Assembly: GCF_003353175.1 (NCBI RefSeq)
Contig: NZ_QHKS01000030.1
Location: 18,832-82,831 of the forward strand
Length of the DNA stretch: 64,000 nt
Reading direction: 5' to 3'
Origin: Paraburkholderia lacunae
GTDB taxonomy: Bacteria > Pseudomonadota > Gammaproteobacteria > Burkholderiales > Burkholderiaceae
Position numbers and translations under genes: made by a program. The notes under the pieces are model-generated. The model did no database searches. It was not told the origin of the DNA and saw only the letters and a program-made list of their open reading frames with translations. Positions 52,184 through 61,230 of the stretch are shown in pieces. Positions within the stretch are counted from its first letter, which is position 1. The number at the start of each line of letters is the position of its first letter.

Positions 52184-52206
52184 AAATGGAAATCATTGAG
52201 CCATTT
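52184..52206 (+). promoter_or_regulatory. Candidate LysR binding site
   Basis: AAATGG, 11 bases, CCATTT form a perfect dyad between the divergent nemA and LysR genes, ending 14 bases before the LysR start. LysR regulators commonly bind T-N11-A type dyads of this size and control the divergent gene and themselves. Confidence 0.55.
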
Positions 52207-52219
52207 ATGGAGCAGTTAG

Positions 52220-53125
52220 GTGGAGTTTCTGAACGACATGGCGTTGTTCGTCGAGGTGGTCAAGGCAAAGAGCTTTCGACGCGCGGCCGAGGCAATCGGA
52301 GTGCCAAACTCGACGCTCTCACGCCGGATCAATGCGCTCGAGAAGGCAATCGGATTGCGCCTCCTGCATCGGACCACGCGCAAGATCGAGCTGACTGAAG
52401 CAGGCCAGCTCTATTTCGAACGCTCGAGACGCATCGTGGACGAGGCGCGGCTTGTGCACGAGCAACTCGGCGAGATGCTGGCCCAGCCAGTTGGCGTTTT
52501 ACATGCCTCTTTGCCGGTGGATTTTGCGAATATCTTCCTCGCGCCACTGCTCGCCGAATTTGCACGCCGCTATCCCGGCATCACCTTCGATTTCGATCTG
52601 ACGCCGCGCCGCGTCGATCTGGTCGCCGAGCCGTTCGATATCGCGATCCGCATGGGCGAGCCGCCGAGTTCGAATTTGATTGCGCGAGAGCTTGCCCGTT
52701 TGCCGCGGCATCTCTATGCATCGCCTCGTTATATCGAACGCTTTGGCGAGCCCCGTGAGCCGGCCCATCTCATGGAGCACGAGTGCGTGCGTCTGAGCCC
52801 GGCGGAGGTCAACGGGTGGACCCTTCACAGGGAAAAGGAAACGGTCGAGATCGCTGTCGGCGGCCGGTTCCTGCTGAACAGCGTCGGCATGATCCGGCGA
52901 CTGGCGACACTCGATTTTGGGATCGCTGTACTGGCGGAGGAAATCGCAGCCGATGACGTTGCAGCTGGCATGTTGCGTCGGGTGATGCCGGCGTGGCAAG
53001 CCCCGTCGATTCCCGTCTATGCCATCACCGAAACACGGTTGTTACCAGCGAAGACACAGCGCTTTATTGAATTTCTGCGAGAGCACCTGGGGGGAGTAGT
53101 GCCTATCAGCAAGCTTCGAAATTGA
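52220..53125 (+). CDS. LysR family transcriptional regulator
   Basis: A 301-residue regulator with a GTG start preceded by GGAGCAG. The N-terminal winged helix is 'MEFLNDMALFVEVVKAKSF' and 'RRAAEAIGVPNSTLSRRINAL' in overlapping parts, and the rest is a periplasmic-binding-like effector domain ('LHASLPVDFANIFLAPLLAEF', 'IAIRMGEPPSSNLIAREL'). It is divergent from nemA, so it probably controls the nemA-pirin-isochorismatase genes. The effector is unknown. Confidence 0.92.
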   Translation: MEFLNDMALFVEVVKAKSFRRAAEAIGVPNSTLSRRINALEKAIGLRLLHRTTRKIELTEAGQLYFERSRRIVDEARLVHEQLGEMLAQPVGVLHASLPVDFANIFLAPLLAEFARRYPGITFDFDLTPRRVDLVAEPFDIAIRMGEPPSSNLIARELARLPRHLYASPRYIERFGEPREPAHLMEHECVRLSPAEVNGWTLHREKETVEIAVGGRFLLNSVGMIRRLATLDFGIAVLAEEIAADDVAAGMLRRVMPAWQAPSIPVYAITETRLLPAKTQRFIEFLREHLGGVVPISKLRN

Positions 53126-53368
53126 AGTGCGCCCATTCTTGGAATCGTGCTCGTCCGGACGCCGCTCTCCAACAATGTTCGCAGCAAGACCACTTGCGCG
53201 TCCGCTATGGAGTGCCGCGAATGCCCCGCATGGGGCGCCTGCTGCCGATCGCCGTCGGGCTGCGTTCGGTCAGGAAGGGACGTTCGACATTGCTGCCGAA
53301 ATTGTCGACAATCGACGCGCCGACGAGCAGGAATGCATTTCTCAACGCTATCGACCACGTTCAGACGC

Positions 53369-53695
53369 TCAGTCGATGAGCGTGGGGTCGCCCATCGACC
53401 AGGCTATACCGCCGCTGCGGTCCATCGTCTTGATCAAGGCCATGTCCTCGTCATCGATCGAGAACCCGAAGAGATCGAGGCTCTGACGCATCCGCTCTGG
53501 GTTCATGCTCTTCGGTAGCACGGCAAACCCATTCTGGACACCCCAGCGCATGAGCTCTTCATAGACTGACGCCGTATCAACGTGACGGTACCCGTTCGCC
53601 ACTGCGGCACTGACTGCCGCGGCTACGGCATCTGGTGATATCAGGTAAGTGCCGAACCCGACGGCGGGAATTCGTATATCGGCATTGATTGGAAA
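53369..53695 (-). pseudogene. Aldo/keto reductase with a large internal in-frame deletion
   Basis: The minus-strand frame reads 'RIPAVGFGTYLISPD', 'VANGYRHVDTASVYEE' (start of an AKR barrel, including the Asp and Tyr of the active site), then goes straight to 'LMRWGVQNGFAVLPKSMNPE' and 'LDLFGFSIDDEDMALIKTMD', which are the C-terminal third. The middle of about 150-190 residues, including the catalytic Lys and His, is missing without a frameshift. No start codon fits the N-terminus, so this looks like a remnant. Confidence 0.75.
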
Positions 53696-53837
53696 TCCCG
53701 ACCGATCTTCGTCTCGCGCTGCAATAAGCACCGCTCGCGACGCAATCCGCAGGGTTCGTCGCATGCTCCTCGAAAACAGTCCATGCGCCGCACAAACTGC
53801 AGCCATCGAGTCCGCTCGTCCTGCCGGGAGAGCCAGC

Positions 53838-54215
53838 ATGCCTGCCATCATCGCCGCCCATATCGCCACTGCAACTCTTTCTGTCATACTCGGAACAGCC
53901 GTGCTTCTGGCCGAAAAGGGGACGCCGCGCCACAAGTGGCTCGGTCGACTCTGGGCAGTGACGATGTTCGCTACTGCGCTCAGTTCGTTCGACATCCGGG
54001 AACTGAACCCGGGACATTTTTCCTGGGTGCACGCACTGTCGTTGCTCACAATCGTCAGCGTCGGGCGCGCGATCTGGGCGATCCGGCAAGGCAACGTGCG
54101 TGGTCACCAGCTCGCGATGCGCGGGTCGTTCATCGGTCTCGTCATCGCCGGTATCGCCGCAGTGGCTACACCGCACCGCCTGCTGAATCTCATTGTGACG
54201 GGATGGATCGCATGA
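53838..54215 (+). CDS. DUF2306 membrane protein
   Basis: A 125-residue protein with four hydrophobic segments: about 1-22, 35-55, 60-80 and 95-120. 'RHKWLGRLWAVTMFATALSSF' and 'GHFSWVHALSLLTIVSVGRA' match DUF2306, whose function is unknown. The ATG at 53838 follows GGGAGAGCC. The stop overlaps the next ATG (ATGA), so it is coupled to the sensor kinase. The three genes DUF2306-LytS-LytTR appear to be one unit. Confidence 0.82.
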   Translation: MPAIIAAHIATATLSVILGTAVLLAEKGTPRHKWLGRLWAVTMFATALSSFDIRELNPGHFSWVHALSLLTIVSVGRAIWAIRQGNVRGHQLAMRGSFIGLVIAGIAAVATPHRLLNLIVTGWIA

Positions 54216-55342
54216 TTCGTGGCAGTAACGCCAAACTCTTCGATGCGTCCGCCGGGTTACCCGTCCCGGCACAACAACTGCTGGCCGAATATGCGCGCGA
54301 AGCCGTGCTCGTCGTCATCGGCAACGCATTGATTGCGGCGGGCCTGACCGCGGTCGGCATGGGGAAAGGCCTTGGCGAAAACCTCGTCTTCAGCGAGGCG
54401 ATCGGGCTGTCGATCATGCTGCTGCTCCACGTCGGCCGCTTTCGTCTTCAGCGGAAGAACGCACTCACCGCGCCAAGGCTTGCCGTCGTGATGGTTGGCG
54501 CAATCATCGCTGGCGCCGCGATCGGACGGGTGATCGCGAGCGCCCTGCTGGGCCTCGACATCGGCAAGACGTTCGCCCCCAAAGACCTCGCCACGACGGG
54601 CTGGATCGCGCTGGTCGCGACGCTGCTGGTGACCTGGTATGGCTGGTCGCGAGCCCGGATCGCCGGTCTGAGCGAACAGGTGGCCCGAACTGCATGGCTG
54701 CAGGAAGCCGCCGAAAAAACCGCGTTGCGCGCTCGCTTGCAGGCATTGCAGGCGCAGATCGAACCACACTTTCTCTTCAACACGCTGGCGACCCTGGATA
54801 GCCTGATCGTGTCCGATCCACCGCGCGCACGCGAACTGCTCGGGAGCCTCAACCGCTTTTTGCGGGCAACGCTGGAAGCGTCGCGGGCCGAAAGCGAGAC
54901 GCTCGCGGATCAGTTTGCGGTGCTGGATTCGATGCTTGCCGTGCACGCAATACGCCTCGGCCCGAGACTCGCCTATGCGCTCGATCTCCCTGCCGATTGC
55001 GCGAACTTCGCGGTGCCGCCGATGATGCTTCAGCCGCTCGTCGAAAACGCACTGAAGCATGGTGTTCAGGTTACGGTGACAGGTGGGCGGATCGAGGTGA
55101 GAGCAAAGCGCGGCGAACAGCACGTCGAGCTCATCGTCGCCGACACGGGGCCAGGCTTCGGTGCGACGCCGGCGACGCAGGGCACGGGCATCGGACTGGC
55201 GAACGTGCGGGACCGCCTTGCAGCACTCTATGGCGAGCGCGCTTCACTGACGCTCGTCGAGAACGTGCCGCAAGGTACCATCGCGAAAATCCTGCTTCCG
55301 GTGGACAATGCCCGTCATCCGCAAGAGAGTGTGAGGCCATGA
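54212..55342 (+). CDS. LytS-type sensor histidine kinase
   Basis: A 376-residue membrane kinase. Four hydrophobic stretches lie in residues 30-145. The HisKA-like phosphoacceptor is H186 in 'QIEPHFLFNTLATLDSL', and the ATPase domain has 'VPPMMLQPLVENALKHG' (N box) and 'ADTGPGFG' (G box). It signals to the response regulator that overlaps by four bases. No separate sensor domain beyond the helices is visible; the signal is unknown. Confidence 0.92.
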   Translation: MIRGSNAKLFDASAGLPVPAQQLLAEYAREAVLVVIGNALIAAGLTAVGMGKGLGENLVFSEAIGLSIMLLLHVGRFRLQRKNALTAPRLAVVMVGAIIAGAAIGRVIASALLGLDIGKTFAPKDLATTGWIALVATLLVTWYGWSRARIAGLSEQVARTAWLQEAAEKTALRARLQALQAQIEPHFLFNTLATLDSLIVSDPPRARELLGSLNRFLRATLEASRAESETLADQFAVLDSMLAVHAIRLGPRLAYALDLPADCANFAVPPMMLQPLVENALKHGVQVTVTGGRIEVRAKRGEQHVELIVADTGPGFGATPATQGTGIGLANVRDRLAALYGERASLTLVENVPQGTIAKILLPVDNARHPQESVRP

Positions 55343-56229
55343 AGATCCGCCAGCCCGGCCCTGCGGCACAGAACGATAGCGGCAAGACCTTTTCGCCGGA
55401 GGTGTCTCACGCGCCGACCGCGCTGATCGCCGAGGACGAACCGCTCATCGCAGCCGCGCTTCAGCGGGAGCTGACGGCGGCCTGGCCGGAGTTGCAGATT
55501 CTCGCGACGGTCGGTAACGGCCAGCTTGCCATCGAGCGCATCGTCGCCTTGCAGCCGGACGTCGCGTTCCTCGACATTTCAATGCCGGGCTTGACCGGTC
55601 TCGACGTTGCGCGCGCGTGCACGAAGCTCGCGGCGCCGCCGCAGATCGTGTTCGTGACCGCCTACGATCAATACGCGTTGGACGCGTTCGATGCCGCCGC
55701 GATCGACTATCTTCTGAAGCCCGTCGATGCCACGCGGCTCGCGCGCACGATCGACAGGTTACGCGTTCAGCTTGCGCGCGCGCCAACGGATGCGATGCCG
55801 CGTGCCCAGATGCAGGCTCATCTGCAACGACTGCTCTACCAGCTGGAGCAGATCACGCGCAGCGCCCAGTTGGAGAATCGCGCGCAGGACAGCGGCCGCA
55901 GCGCGCCGCTACGCTATCTGCGCGCATCCAGCGGGAGCGACATCAGGATAGTGCCGGTGGAAGAGGTGCTGTATTTCGAGGCTGCCGACAAGTATGTCGT
56001 CGTCACGACGCGTACGGGCGAACTGCTGATCCGCACGAGCCTCAAGGAGTTGTGTGCGCAACTGGACCCGGCGCGCTTCTGGCAGGTGCACCGAAGCACC
56101 GTGGTGAACGTCGACCAGGTGGAGAGCGCATCCGTCAGCACGCTAGGGAAAATGTCGCTGAAGCTGCGCGGCCACAATGGCGCGATCGCAGTGAGCAAAC
56201 AATACGCACACATCTTCCGGCAGATGTGA
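55339..56229 (+). CDS. LytTR-type response regulator
   Basis: A 296-residue regulator. The receiver domain includes 'TALIAEDEPLIAAALQREL' (27-45, acidic pair E32/D33), the phosphorylation site D79 in 'VAFLDISMPGLTG', and 'FVTAYDQYALDAFDAAAIDYL' (Lys in 'LLKPVDATRL'). The LytTR DNA-binding domain is in residues 190-290, with 'EVLYFEAADKYVVVTTRTGE' and 'FWQVHRSTVVNVDQVES'. It pairs with the kinase upstream, overlapping by four bases. Target genes are unknown. Confidence 0.93.
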   Translation: MKIRQPGPAAQNDSGKTFSPEVSHAPTALIAEDEPLIAAALQRELTAAWPELQILATVGNGQLAIERIVALQPDVAFLDISMPGLTGLDVARACTKLAAPPQIVFVTAYDQYALDAFDAAAIDYLLKPVDATRLARTIDRLRVQLARAPTDAMPRAQMQAHLQRLLYQLEQITRSAQLENRAQDSGRSAPLRYLRASSGSDIRIVPVEEVLYFEAADKYVVVTTRTGELLIRTSLKELCAQLDPARFWQVHRSTVVNVDQVESASVSTLGKMSLKLRGHNGAIAVSKQYAHIFRQM

Positions 56230-57036
56230 AGCGGCACTTGCGGAGCGAATTGCTTCGCCGCAGTTACGTCGGAAAGGTCGTAATTGCGATAAGGCCGACT
56301 ATCGCAACAGCAGCGTTGTTTCCGCGCGCGCGTCCGCAGGTGCGCCGACCTTCTCGAATGGGCGAGCGGCAACGAATGACGGTTACCGGGCAATGCGAGA
56401 GGCGTTTGACGACCCACTCCCGCCGCTGGCCTCTGTCGACCTCAAGGGCAATTTATGGAGCAACAGCGGTCGTCCGGACTTCCATACTGGCCCGGCAAAT
56501 GCCACGACGGTGCGAACGCTTCGGGGAGTGCTAGCGAAATGCCAGACACCCGGTGGAACGGCCGTTGTGGAACACGCAACTGGAGCCCTGCCTGCCAACG
56601 CCCTTACCTGACGACTAGAGATTGCGCCGTTGAGCAAATGGACAATCCGGCCCGGGCGAATCAGGCACGACAATGCGTTCGAGCCCTGGACATACCGACA
56701 CGGATAATCTTGGCACGCTTTAGTGCGTGAGAAAGACCAACTGGACCACACACGTGGGCGGCTTTCCTACCCCCTCGCGCAGACGTAGACGCGTAGCGGG
56801 TCTCTACCCATGCAGTTCGGCGGGTTTCCCTCTTGTTCCTGCTTTCGACTCTGACAAAAATGTGTTCAGGATTGCGGATACTCCGCATCGCGCACACGCC
56901 ATTCAATTCATGAGCATCAGAACCACCTAGGCTGGGACCATACGCTGACGCCCCTATTGACCGTGGCTCCAGGTGAAACTGTCGAGTTCTTTCCGGTCGA
57001 CGCCCCGGGGGGCTGAGGCCAACAGGAGCGACCCAC
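56230..57036. other. Gene-poor region with an acetamidase remnant
   Basis: About 800 bases. Apart from the formamidase-like fragment near 56,900-57,016 (listed separately), no coding stretch was convincing. 56,380-56,600 reads as low-quality coding sequence in several frames, probably decayed DNA. No terminator hairpin for the response-regulator gene was obvious. Confidence 0.4.
56900..57016 (+). pseudogene. Acetamidase/formamidase N-terminal fragment
   Basis: The frame ending with the TGA at 57014 encodes HSIHEHQNHLGWDHTLTP and then LLTVAPGETVEFFPVDAPGG. This is the N-terminal pattern of FmdA/AmdA acetamidases, which start with His-rich residues, a 'GWD' motif, then 'P-x-LTVAPGETVEF..DA..GG'. 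The frame stops directly after this, and nothing of the other 270-odd residues of the enzyme follows. The 5' end is not defined. Confidence 0.62.
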
Positions 57037-57867
57037 ATGTCCCGAACCTTAAGTGCTCAGGCGACGGCTGCCCCTAAGCCTGGTCTTGCAGCCAATCCCG
57101 CGGGTCGCCTGTCATTGGTGATGCAGGGAGCGTTGTTCACTTCGGTACTGGCCGCCTCGTCGGTTCTGCTAGTCGCCTGCGGTGGCGATAACGATTCGGG
57201 GTCGGCGACGCAGGCACGATTCCAATCGACGGCTGTCAGTGTAAGCGAAGGCAGTCGAGCCGGCACCAGCGGCAACCCGGCATCTGAGCCAACCAAGACC
57301 ATCAGCGCAACCGGCATCTCGATCTCGGCGCAGCCGCAAAGCATTGCCGTAACCTCCGGCCAGACAGCGACCTTCTCCGTGACCGCGTCGGGCAACGGGC
57401 CGCTGATGTATCAATGGCAGATCGACGACGTCAAGATCGCTGGTGCCACGAGTTCGAAGTACACCACAGGCGCTCTATCTATCGGTGATACGGACTCGGT
57501 CTTTTCGGTCGTCGTCAGCGACGGGACGGGCAAAGTCACCAGCGCCGGTGCCAAACTCAGCGTCAGGCCGCCGGAGACGGGTGTGACGGCCCCCAGCATC
57601 ACGTCGCAGCCGCGCCGCCAGTCGGTGCTCGCCGGACAGGCCGCGACCTTCTTCGTGGCGGTCGAGAGCAGCCAGACGCCCACCTACCAGTGGCGCCGCA
57701 ACGGGGTTGCGATTCCAGCGGCCATTGGCGCCAGTTACACGACGCCGCCGGTCGCGCCCACCGACAACGGCGCCAGATACAGCGTCGAGGTCCGTAGCGG
57801 CGCGGGCTCGACAACGAGCGCCGATGCGCTGTTGAGCGTGACGCCTGCAGCCACCACATCCGGGTAG
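57037..57867 (+). CDS. Putative lipoprotein with two Ig-like domains
   Basis: A 276-residue protein. A hydrophobic segment (about 25-46) ends in a lipobox, 'SSVLLVAC' (C48). Two Ig-like repeats follow, about residues 95-180 and 182-272. Each has 'ITSQPRRQSVLAGQAATFFV'-like starts, 'YQWQIDD' or 'YQWRRNG', and 'YSVEVRSGAG' or 'FSVVVSDGTGKVTSAGA'. It is probably an outer-membrane or surface-anchored lipoprotein involved in binding. The ATG at 57037 leaves a 24-residue stretch before the hydrophobic part; a later start is possible. Confidence 0.75.
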   Translation: MSRTLSAQATAAPKPGLAANPAGRLSLVMQGALFTSVLAASSVLLVACGGDNDSGSATQARFQSTAVSVSEGSRAGTSGNPASEPTKTISATGISISAQPQSIAVTSGQTATFSVTASGNGPLMYQWQIDDVKIAGATSSKYTTGALSIGDTDSVFSVVVSDGTGKVTSAGAKLSVRPPETGVTAPSITSQPRRQSVLAGQAATFFVAVESSQTPTYQWRRNGVAIPAAIGASYTTPPVAPTDNGARYSVEVRSGAGSTTSADALLSVTPAATTSG

Positions 57868-58076
57868 TTTGGGCCGTCGCGACCGCGTCATCGGTGCAGC
57901 GTGGCGGGTTTCGATGGTGAATCGACATGATGTCGGGACGGAGGGCAGCGGCCTAGGAGCATCAATCAAGCCAGCAGTGTTTGCGGTCCGTGGGCGTAAT
58001 TCGTGATGCCCGGAACTCTTGATCGCGACCACGTATTCACGATGATCCGATTTCTATTAATTTCCAAGGAAATGCC

Positions 58077-58454
58077 ATGCTTACTAGACCTCTAGTTCTT
58101 GCATCCGCGGCTGCACTCTTCGCATTGGCTGCGCCCATGGCGCAGGCTGCGCCAGCCGTGGTCATCAACCCGGCCGGCGGCTGCGGTCTGGCTGACGGCA
58201 ACGGAAGCTTCGTCTTCACGACCGATACCAAGGCCATTGTCACGCAGAGCAACAACAGCAATTCAATGTTTCAATGCCAGGCGAATGTGCCACCGTCCGC
58301 ATCGGGCTCGGCAGCGCGATTTGACTTTGCATCAACGGGAGCCTTGTGCGGCCTCTACACTTCCACTGGTTTACAAGTTACCGACCAATGGCATGAAACT
58401 GTTGCGGCCAGCGGGCAGGCCACGCTGATCTGCCTTCTCACCGGAAAGCCATAA
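58077..58454 (+). CDS. Small exported protein, function unknown
   Basis: A 125-residue protein. A signal peptide of about 24 residues ends in 'MAQA|APAV'. The mature part has four cysteines (C36, then Cys in 'MFQCQANV', 'ALCGLYT' and 'ATLICLL'), which could form two disulphides. It has no recognised domain. Upstream spacing is clear, with AAGGAAAT before the ATG. It lies about 200 bases after the Ig lipoprotein on the same strand. It is likely periplasmic or secreted. Confidence 0.7.
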   Translation: MLTRPLVLASAAALFALAAPMAQAAPAVVINPAGGCGLADGNGSFVFTTDTKAIVTQSNNSNSMFQCQANVPPSASGSAARFDFASTGALCGLYTSTGLQVTDQWHETVAASGQATLICLLTGKP

Positions 58455-59022
58455 GACTCGCACATGCGATCCAATCTAGATGCCCCGGGGGATTGAAGGT
58501 GAAGGTCCCGGAGCCCGGCCGTGAGTCGCTGGCAAAAGTCGAATGGCGGCTTCCGCGTGCGGAAGCGACTGCTGAGTGTCCATCCCTGCGTGCGCCTGAT
58601 TGACCGAAAGTGGCCGCGTGCTGCCTCATGCAAAGGGCATACGCGATGTGAACCGCGCTAGTCTGTGATCGGCAGCACGCGACCCATCACCACCCCTCGG
58701 CTAACTACAACGAACACTCGAACCTGGAAGAATTTCAGCCACTCACGGCCGAGATTCGCAAATTTAGACGAGAAGTCAGCCGTTGCGTGTTGCCGCGTTG
58801 GCGTTCACAGACTTCATGTCAAGCGGGCGCGATGCCTGGCGCTGGCCGGGGCAGCAGTTTTGCGTTCGATCCGCCGGACACTTGAATTAATACCACCACC
58901 CATTTTGTCCAAAGACTTTCAAACAAGCAGTTTGGGGTCAAGTTTGGTTTGGCCGTGTCGTTATTATATTAAAAATACAATTTGTCAGAATCTCAAAAAA
59001 TCAAATTCTGAGGGAATTCACT
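58455..59022. other. Intergenic region before chemoreceptor
   Basis: About 570 bases. The last 90 hold the candidate sigma-28 promoter of the chemoreceptor gene. Position 58,480-58,770 resembles degenerate coding or dispersed repeat DNA but was not matched to any known element. No gene supported. Confidence 0.4.
58938..58964 (+). promoter_or_regulatory. Candidate sigma-28 (FliA) promoter
   Basis: TCAAGTTT, 11 bases, GTCGTTAT: the -35 fits 7 of 8 bases of TAAAGTTT, the spacing matches exactly, and the -10 fits 5 of 8 bases of GCCGATAA. It stands 58 bases before the chemoreceptor start, suiting a flagellar-class gene. Confidence 0.6.
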
Positions 59023-60759
59023 GTGCCATCTCTGAAAAATCTTAGGGTGTTGACCCAGCTGATGCTGGGCTTCTCTGCTGTGATCGCTCTGCTGATCGGT
59101 CTGGGTGCGTTGAGCCTCTTCGAGGTGAGCGCTGAAAACAATCATGTGGCGCAGCTACGTGACAACTGGTTACCTTCCGTACGCAGCAGCCTGCAGATGC
59201 AGTCCGGCCTCCGCGCGATTCGCCTCGCCGAATTCCGGGCCGCCTCGTCCCTGACGCCCGCCCAAGCCCAAGAAGCGGAAACCCGGATCGAGGCGGGCTT
59301 CGCAGACTACCGGCGTCCCGCGGCCGAATACGAGAAGCTCATCACCGAGCCGGAGGAGAAAGCCGCCTACGCAGACATTCAGAGACTCATGCCGCAGTAC
59401 CTGGACCTCGATCAGCAACTCCGGGCCCTGGTGAAAGAGAGCAAGCAGGCCGACGCGATAGACCTGTTGCGAGGTCAGTTGGGTGAGATTCGCGGGGCCA
59501 TGGAAAAAGACATCAAGACGATCGTCGACGTCAACGTCGCGGGGGCGGCCCGGGAAGGCGAGGCGGCAGACCGTGCGTATTCGCATGCTGTTGCCCTGGT
59601 GGTCGGACTGATCGTCATCGCAACGGTAATTGCACTGGCGTTGGCGCTGGTCATTGCGCGCGGTCTGGCACGGCAGCTTGGGGGGGAGCCATGCGACGCG
59701 GCGGCACTCGCCAGCGACATCGCGGACGGCAACCTGCTCACGGTGGTCCGGTTGAAGGCGGGCGATCGCGGCAGCCTGATGTTCTCACTGGGTGCCATGA
59801 AAGACCAGTTGACCAGAATCGTGCGGGGCATCCAGACCTCCAGCGAGTCGATCTCAGTTGCTGCCGGCGAAATCGCCCAGGGCAACACCGATCTGTCCCA
59901 GCGCACCGAAGAGCAGGCGGCGTCTCTGGAGGAAACCGCCTCCAGCATGGAAGAGCTGACCAGCACGGTCCGTCATAACGCGAATAACGCAAGACAGGCA
60001 ACCACGCTGGCCAGCGCAGCGTCGGGCATCGCACGGCGCGGCGGCGAAGTGGTCGGGCGTGTCGTCGACACGATGCAAGAGATCTCTGGCAGCTCAGCCA
60101 AAATGTCCGAGATCATCAACGTGATCGAGGGCATCGCGTTCCAGACCAACATCCTGGCGCTCAACGCAGCGGTCGAGGCGGCCCGCGCCGGCGAACAGGG
60201 TCGGGGATTTGCCGTCGTGGCCGGAGAGGTCCGCACGCTCGCCCAACGCAGCGCCACTGCGGCCAAGGAAATCAAGGACCTGATCAGCGAGTCGGTGAAT
60301 CGGGTGGACGCCGGCTCGAAGCTCGTCGAGGAAGCTGGCACCACAATCAGCGAAATCGTCGAGTCAGTGAAGCGCGTGACCGATATTGTGGGCGAAATCT
60401 CGTCGGCGTCGGAAGAACAGAGCGCCGGCATCGAGCAGGTGAACCAGGCGGTCAGCCAGATGGACCAGGTGACCCAGCAGAACGCCGCGCTCGTCGAAGA
60501 AGCCGCGGCCGCTACGCAGTCGATGTCCCAGCAGGCCCGGGAGTTGCGTGAGGCCGTGGCCGTCTTCAGGATTGAAGATACGGGGCCATCCGCGTCACGC
60601 ATGGTCGCCCCGCGGAACGAATCGCGTCGGCCCGCACCGACAGTTCGCACGCCCCCTCGTGCAACGTCGACAAAGACAAGGACGACGCCAGCCATGACCG
60701 CAGACAGGGACGCCGCGGCCGCGACAGATACCGGTGCTGAGCACTGGCAGACATTCTGA
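59023..60759 (+). CDS. Methyl-accepting chemotaxis protein
   Basis: A 578-residue receptor with a GTG start. The first membrane helix spans about 11-33, the periplasmic four-helix ligand-binding region about 34-185, and the second helix about 188-210. A HAMP domain (about 212-265) and the signalling domain follow; 'NILALNAAVEAARAGEQGRG' is the hairpin tip and 'EEQAASLEETASSMEELTS' an adaptation helix. The protein ends in HWQTF, the CheR-docking type pentapeptide. Together with a sigma-28-like promoter, this indicates a full-length, high-abundance type receptor. Its ligand cannot be determined. Confidence 0.96.
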   Translation: MPSLKNLRVLTQLMLGFSAVIALLIGLGALSLFEVSAENNHVAQLRDNWLPSVRSSLQMQSGLRAIRLAEFRAASSLTPAQAQEAETRIEAGFADYRRPAAEYEKLITEPEEKAAYADIQRLMPQYLDLDQQLRALVKESKQADAIDLLRGQLGEIRGAMEKDIKTIVDVNVAGAAREGEAADRAYSHAVALVVGLIVIATVIALALALVIARGLARQLGGEPCDAAALASDIADGNLLTVVRLKAGDRGSLMFSLGAMKDQLTRIVRGIQTSSESISVAAGEIAQGNTDLSQRTEEQAASLEETASSMEELTSTVRHNANNARQATTLASAASGIARRGGEVVGRVVDTMQEISGSSAKMSEIINVIEGIAFQTNILALNAAVEAARAGEQGRGFAVVAGEVRTLAQRSATAAKEIKDLISESVNRVDAGSKLVEEAGTTISEIVESVKRVTDIVGEISSASEEQSAGIEQVNQAVSQMDQVTQQNAALVEEAAAATQSMSQQARELREAVAVFRIEDTGPSASRMVAPRNESRRPAPTVRTPPRATSTKTRTTPAMTADRDAAAATDTGAEHWQTF

Positions 60760-60772
60760 GCGAATCTGAAAA

Positions 60773-61069
60773 ATGGACAATGCAAACGAGGTTCTGGGAA
60801 AGATGGCCGGGCTTGTGACCGCCAACACGAAGACCATGAGCATGCTTGGCGCACGGGCCATGGTGCTGGGTGCTTTTTTTGACGCGGCCCTGCCGCACCT
60901 CTCGACGTCGCAGCGCGCCGAGGTCGCCCGGTCGTTTCGCCAGGGCGTTGAAGACGCCATGGCGCAGATGGACGATGTGGCGTTGCCCGCCGAGTATCAC
61001 TCGGTGCTGCTTGGGCTCACCAATACCATCCTCGCCGCACTGGGTCGGGAAACTGCAACGCGTCAATAG
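60773..61069 (+). CDS. Small protein of unknown function, downstream of chemoreceptor
   Basis: A 98-residue protein, start 13 bases after the receptor stop, so probably co-transcribed. It has a hydrophobic but not clearly membrane-spanning centre ('MVLGAFFDAALPHL') and is predicted to be mainly alpha-helical. No known domain. It is not obviously an adaptor or a Che protein. The close linkage to the receptor and two terminator-like hairpins after it mark the end of the unit. Confidence 0.6.
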   Translation: MDNANEVLGKMAGLVTANTKTMSMLGARAMVLGAFFDAALPHLSTSQRAEVARSFRQGVEDAMAQMDDVALPAEYHSVLLGLTNTILAALGRETATRQ

Positions 61070-61193
61070 CCTGAACCTCGGCACAGCGTGATGCGCGTCA
61101 CGGCGCTCGCCAGCCAAAACCGGCGTTTGCGTAAGCCATGATGTGTGAGATACCGCGACCAGCCGGTGGGGATCTTGCGCTTAACCCTCTCTC

Positions 61194-61228
61194 AGGTTCT
61201 GGCACGACCTTCGGAATAGCCAGAACCT
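61194..61228 (+). other. 10-base perfect inverted repeat upstream of terminator
   Basis: AGGTTCTGGC (61194-61203) and GCCAGAACCT (61219-61228) form a perfect stem with a 15-base loop, just before the terminator hairpin. It could be part of a double terminator, an RNA-binding site or a 3'-end stabiliser. Confidence 0.6.
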
Positions 61229-61230
61229 TT

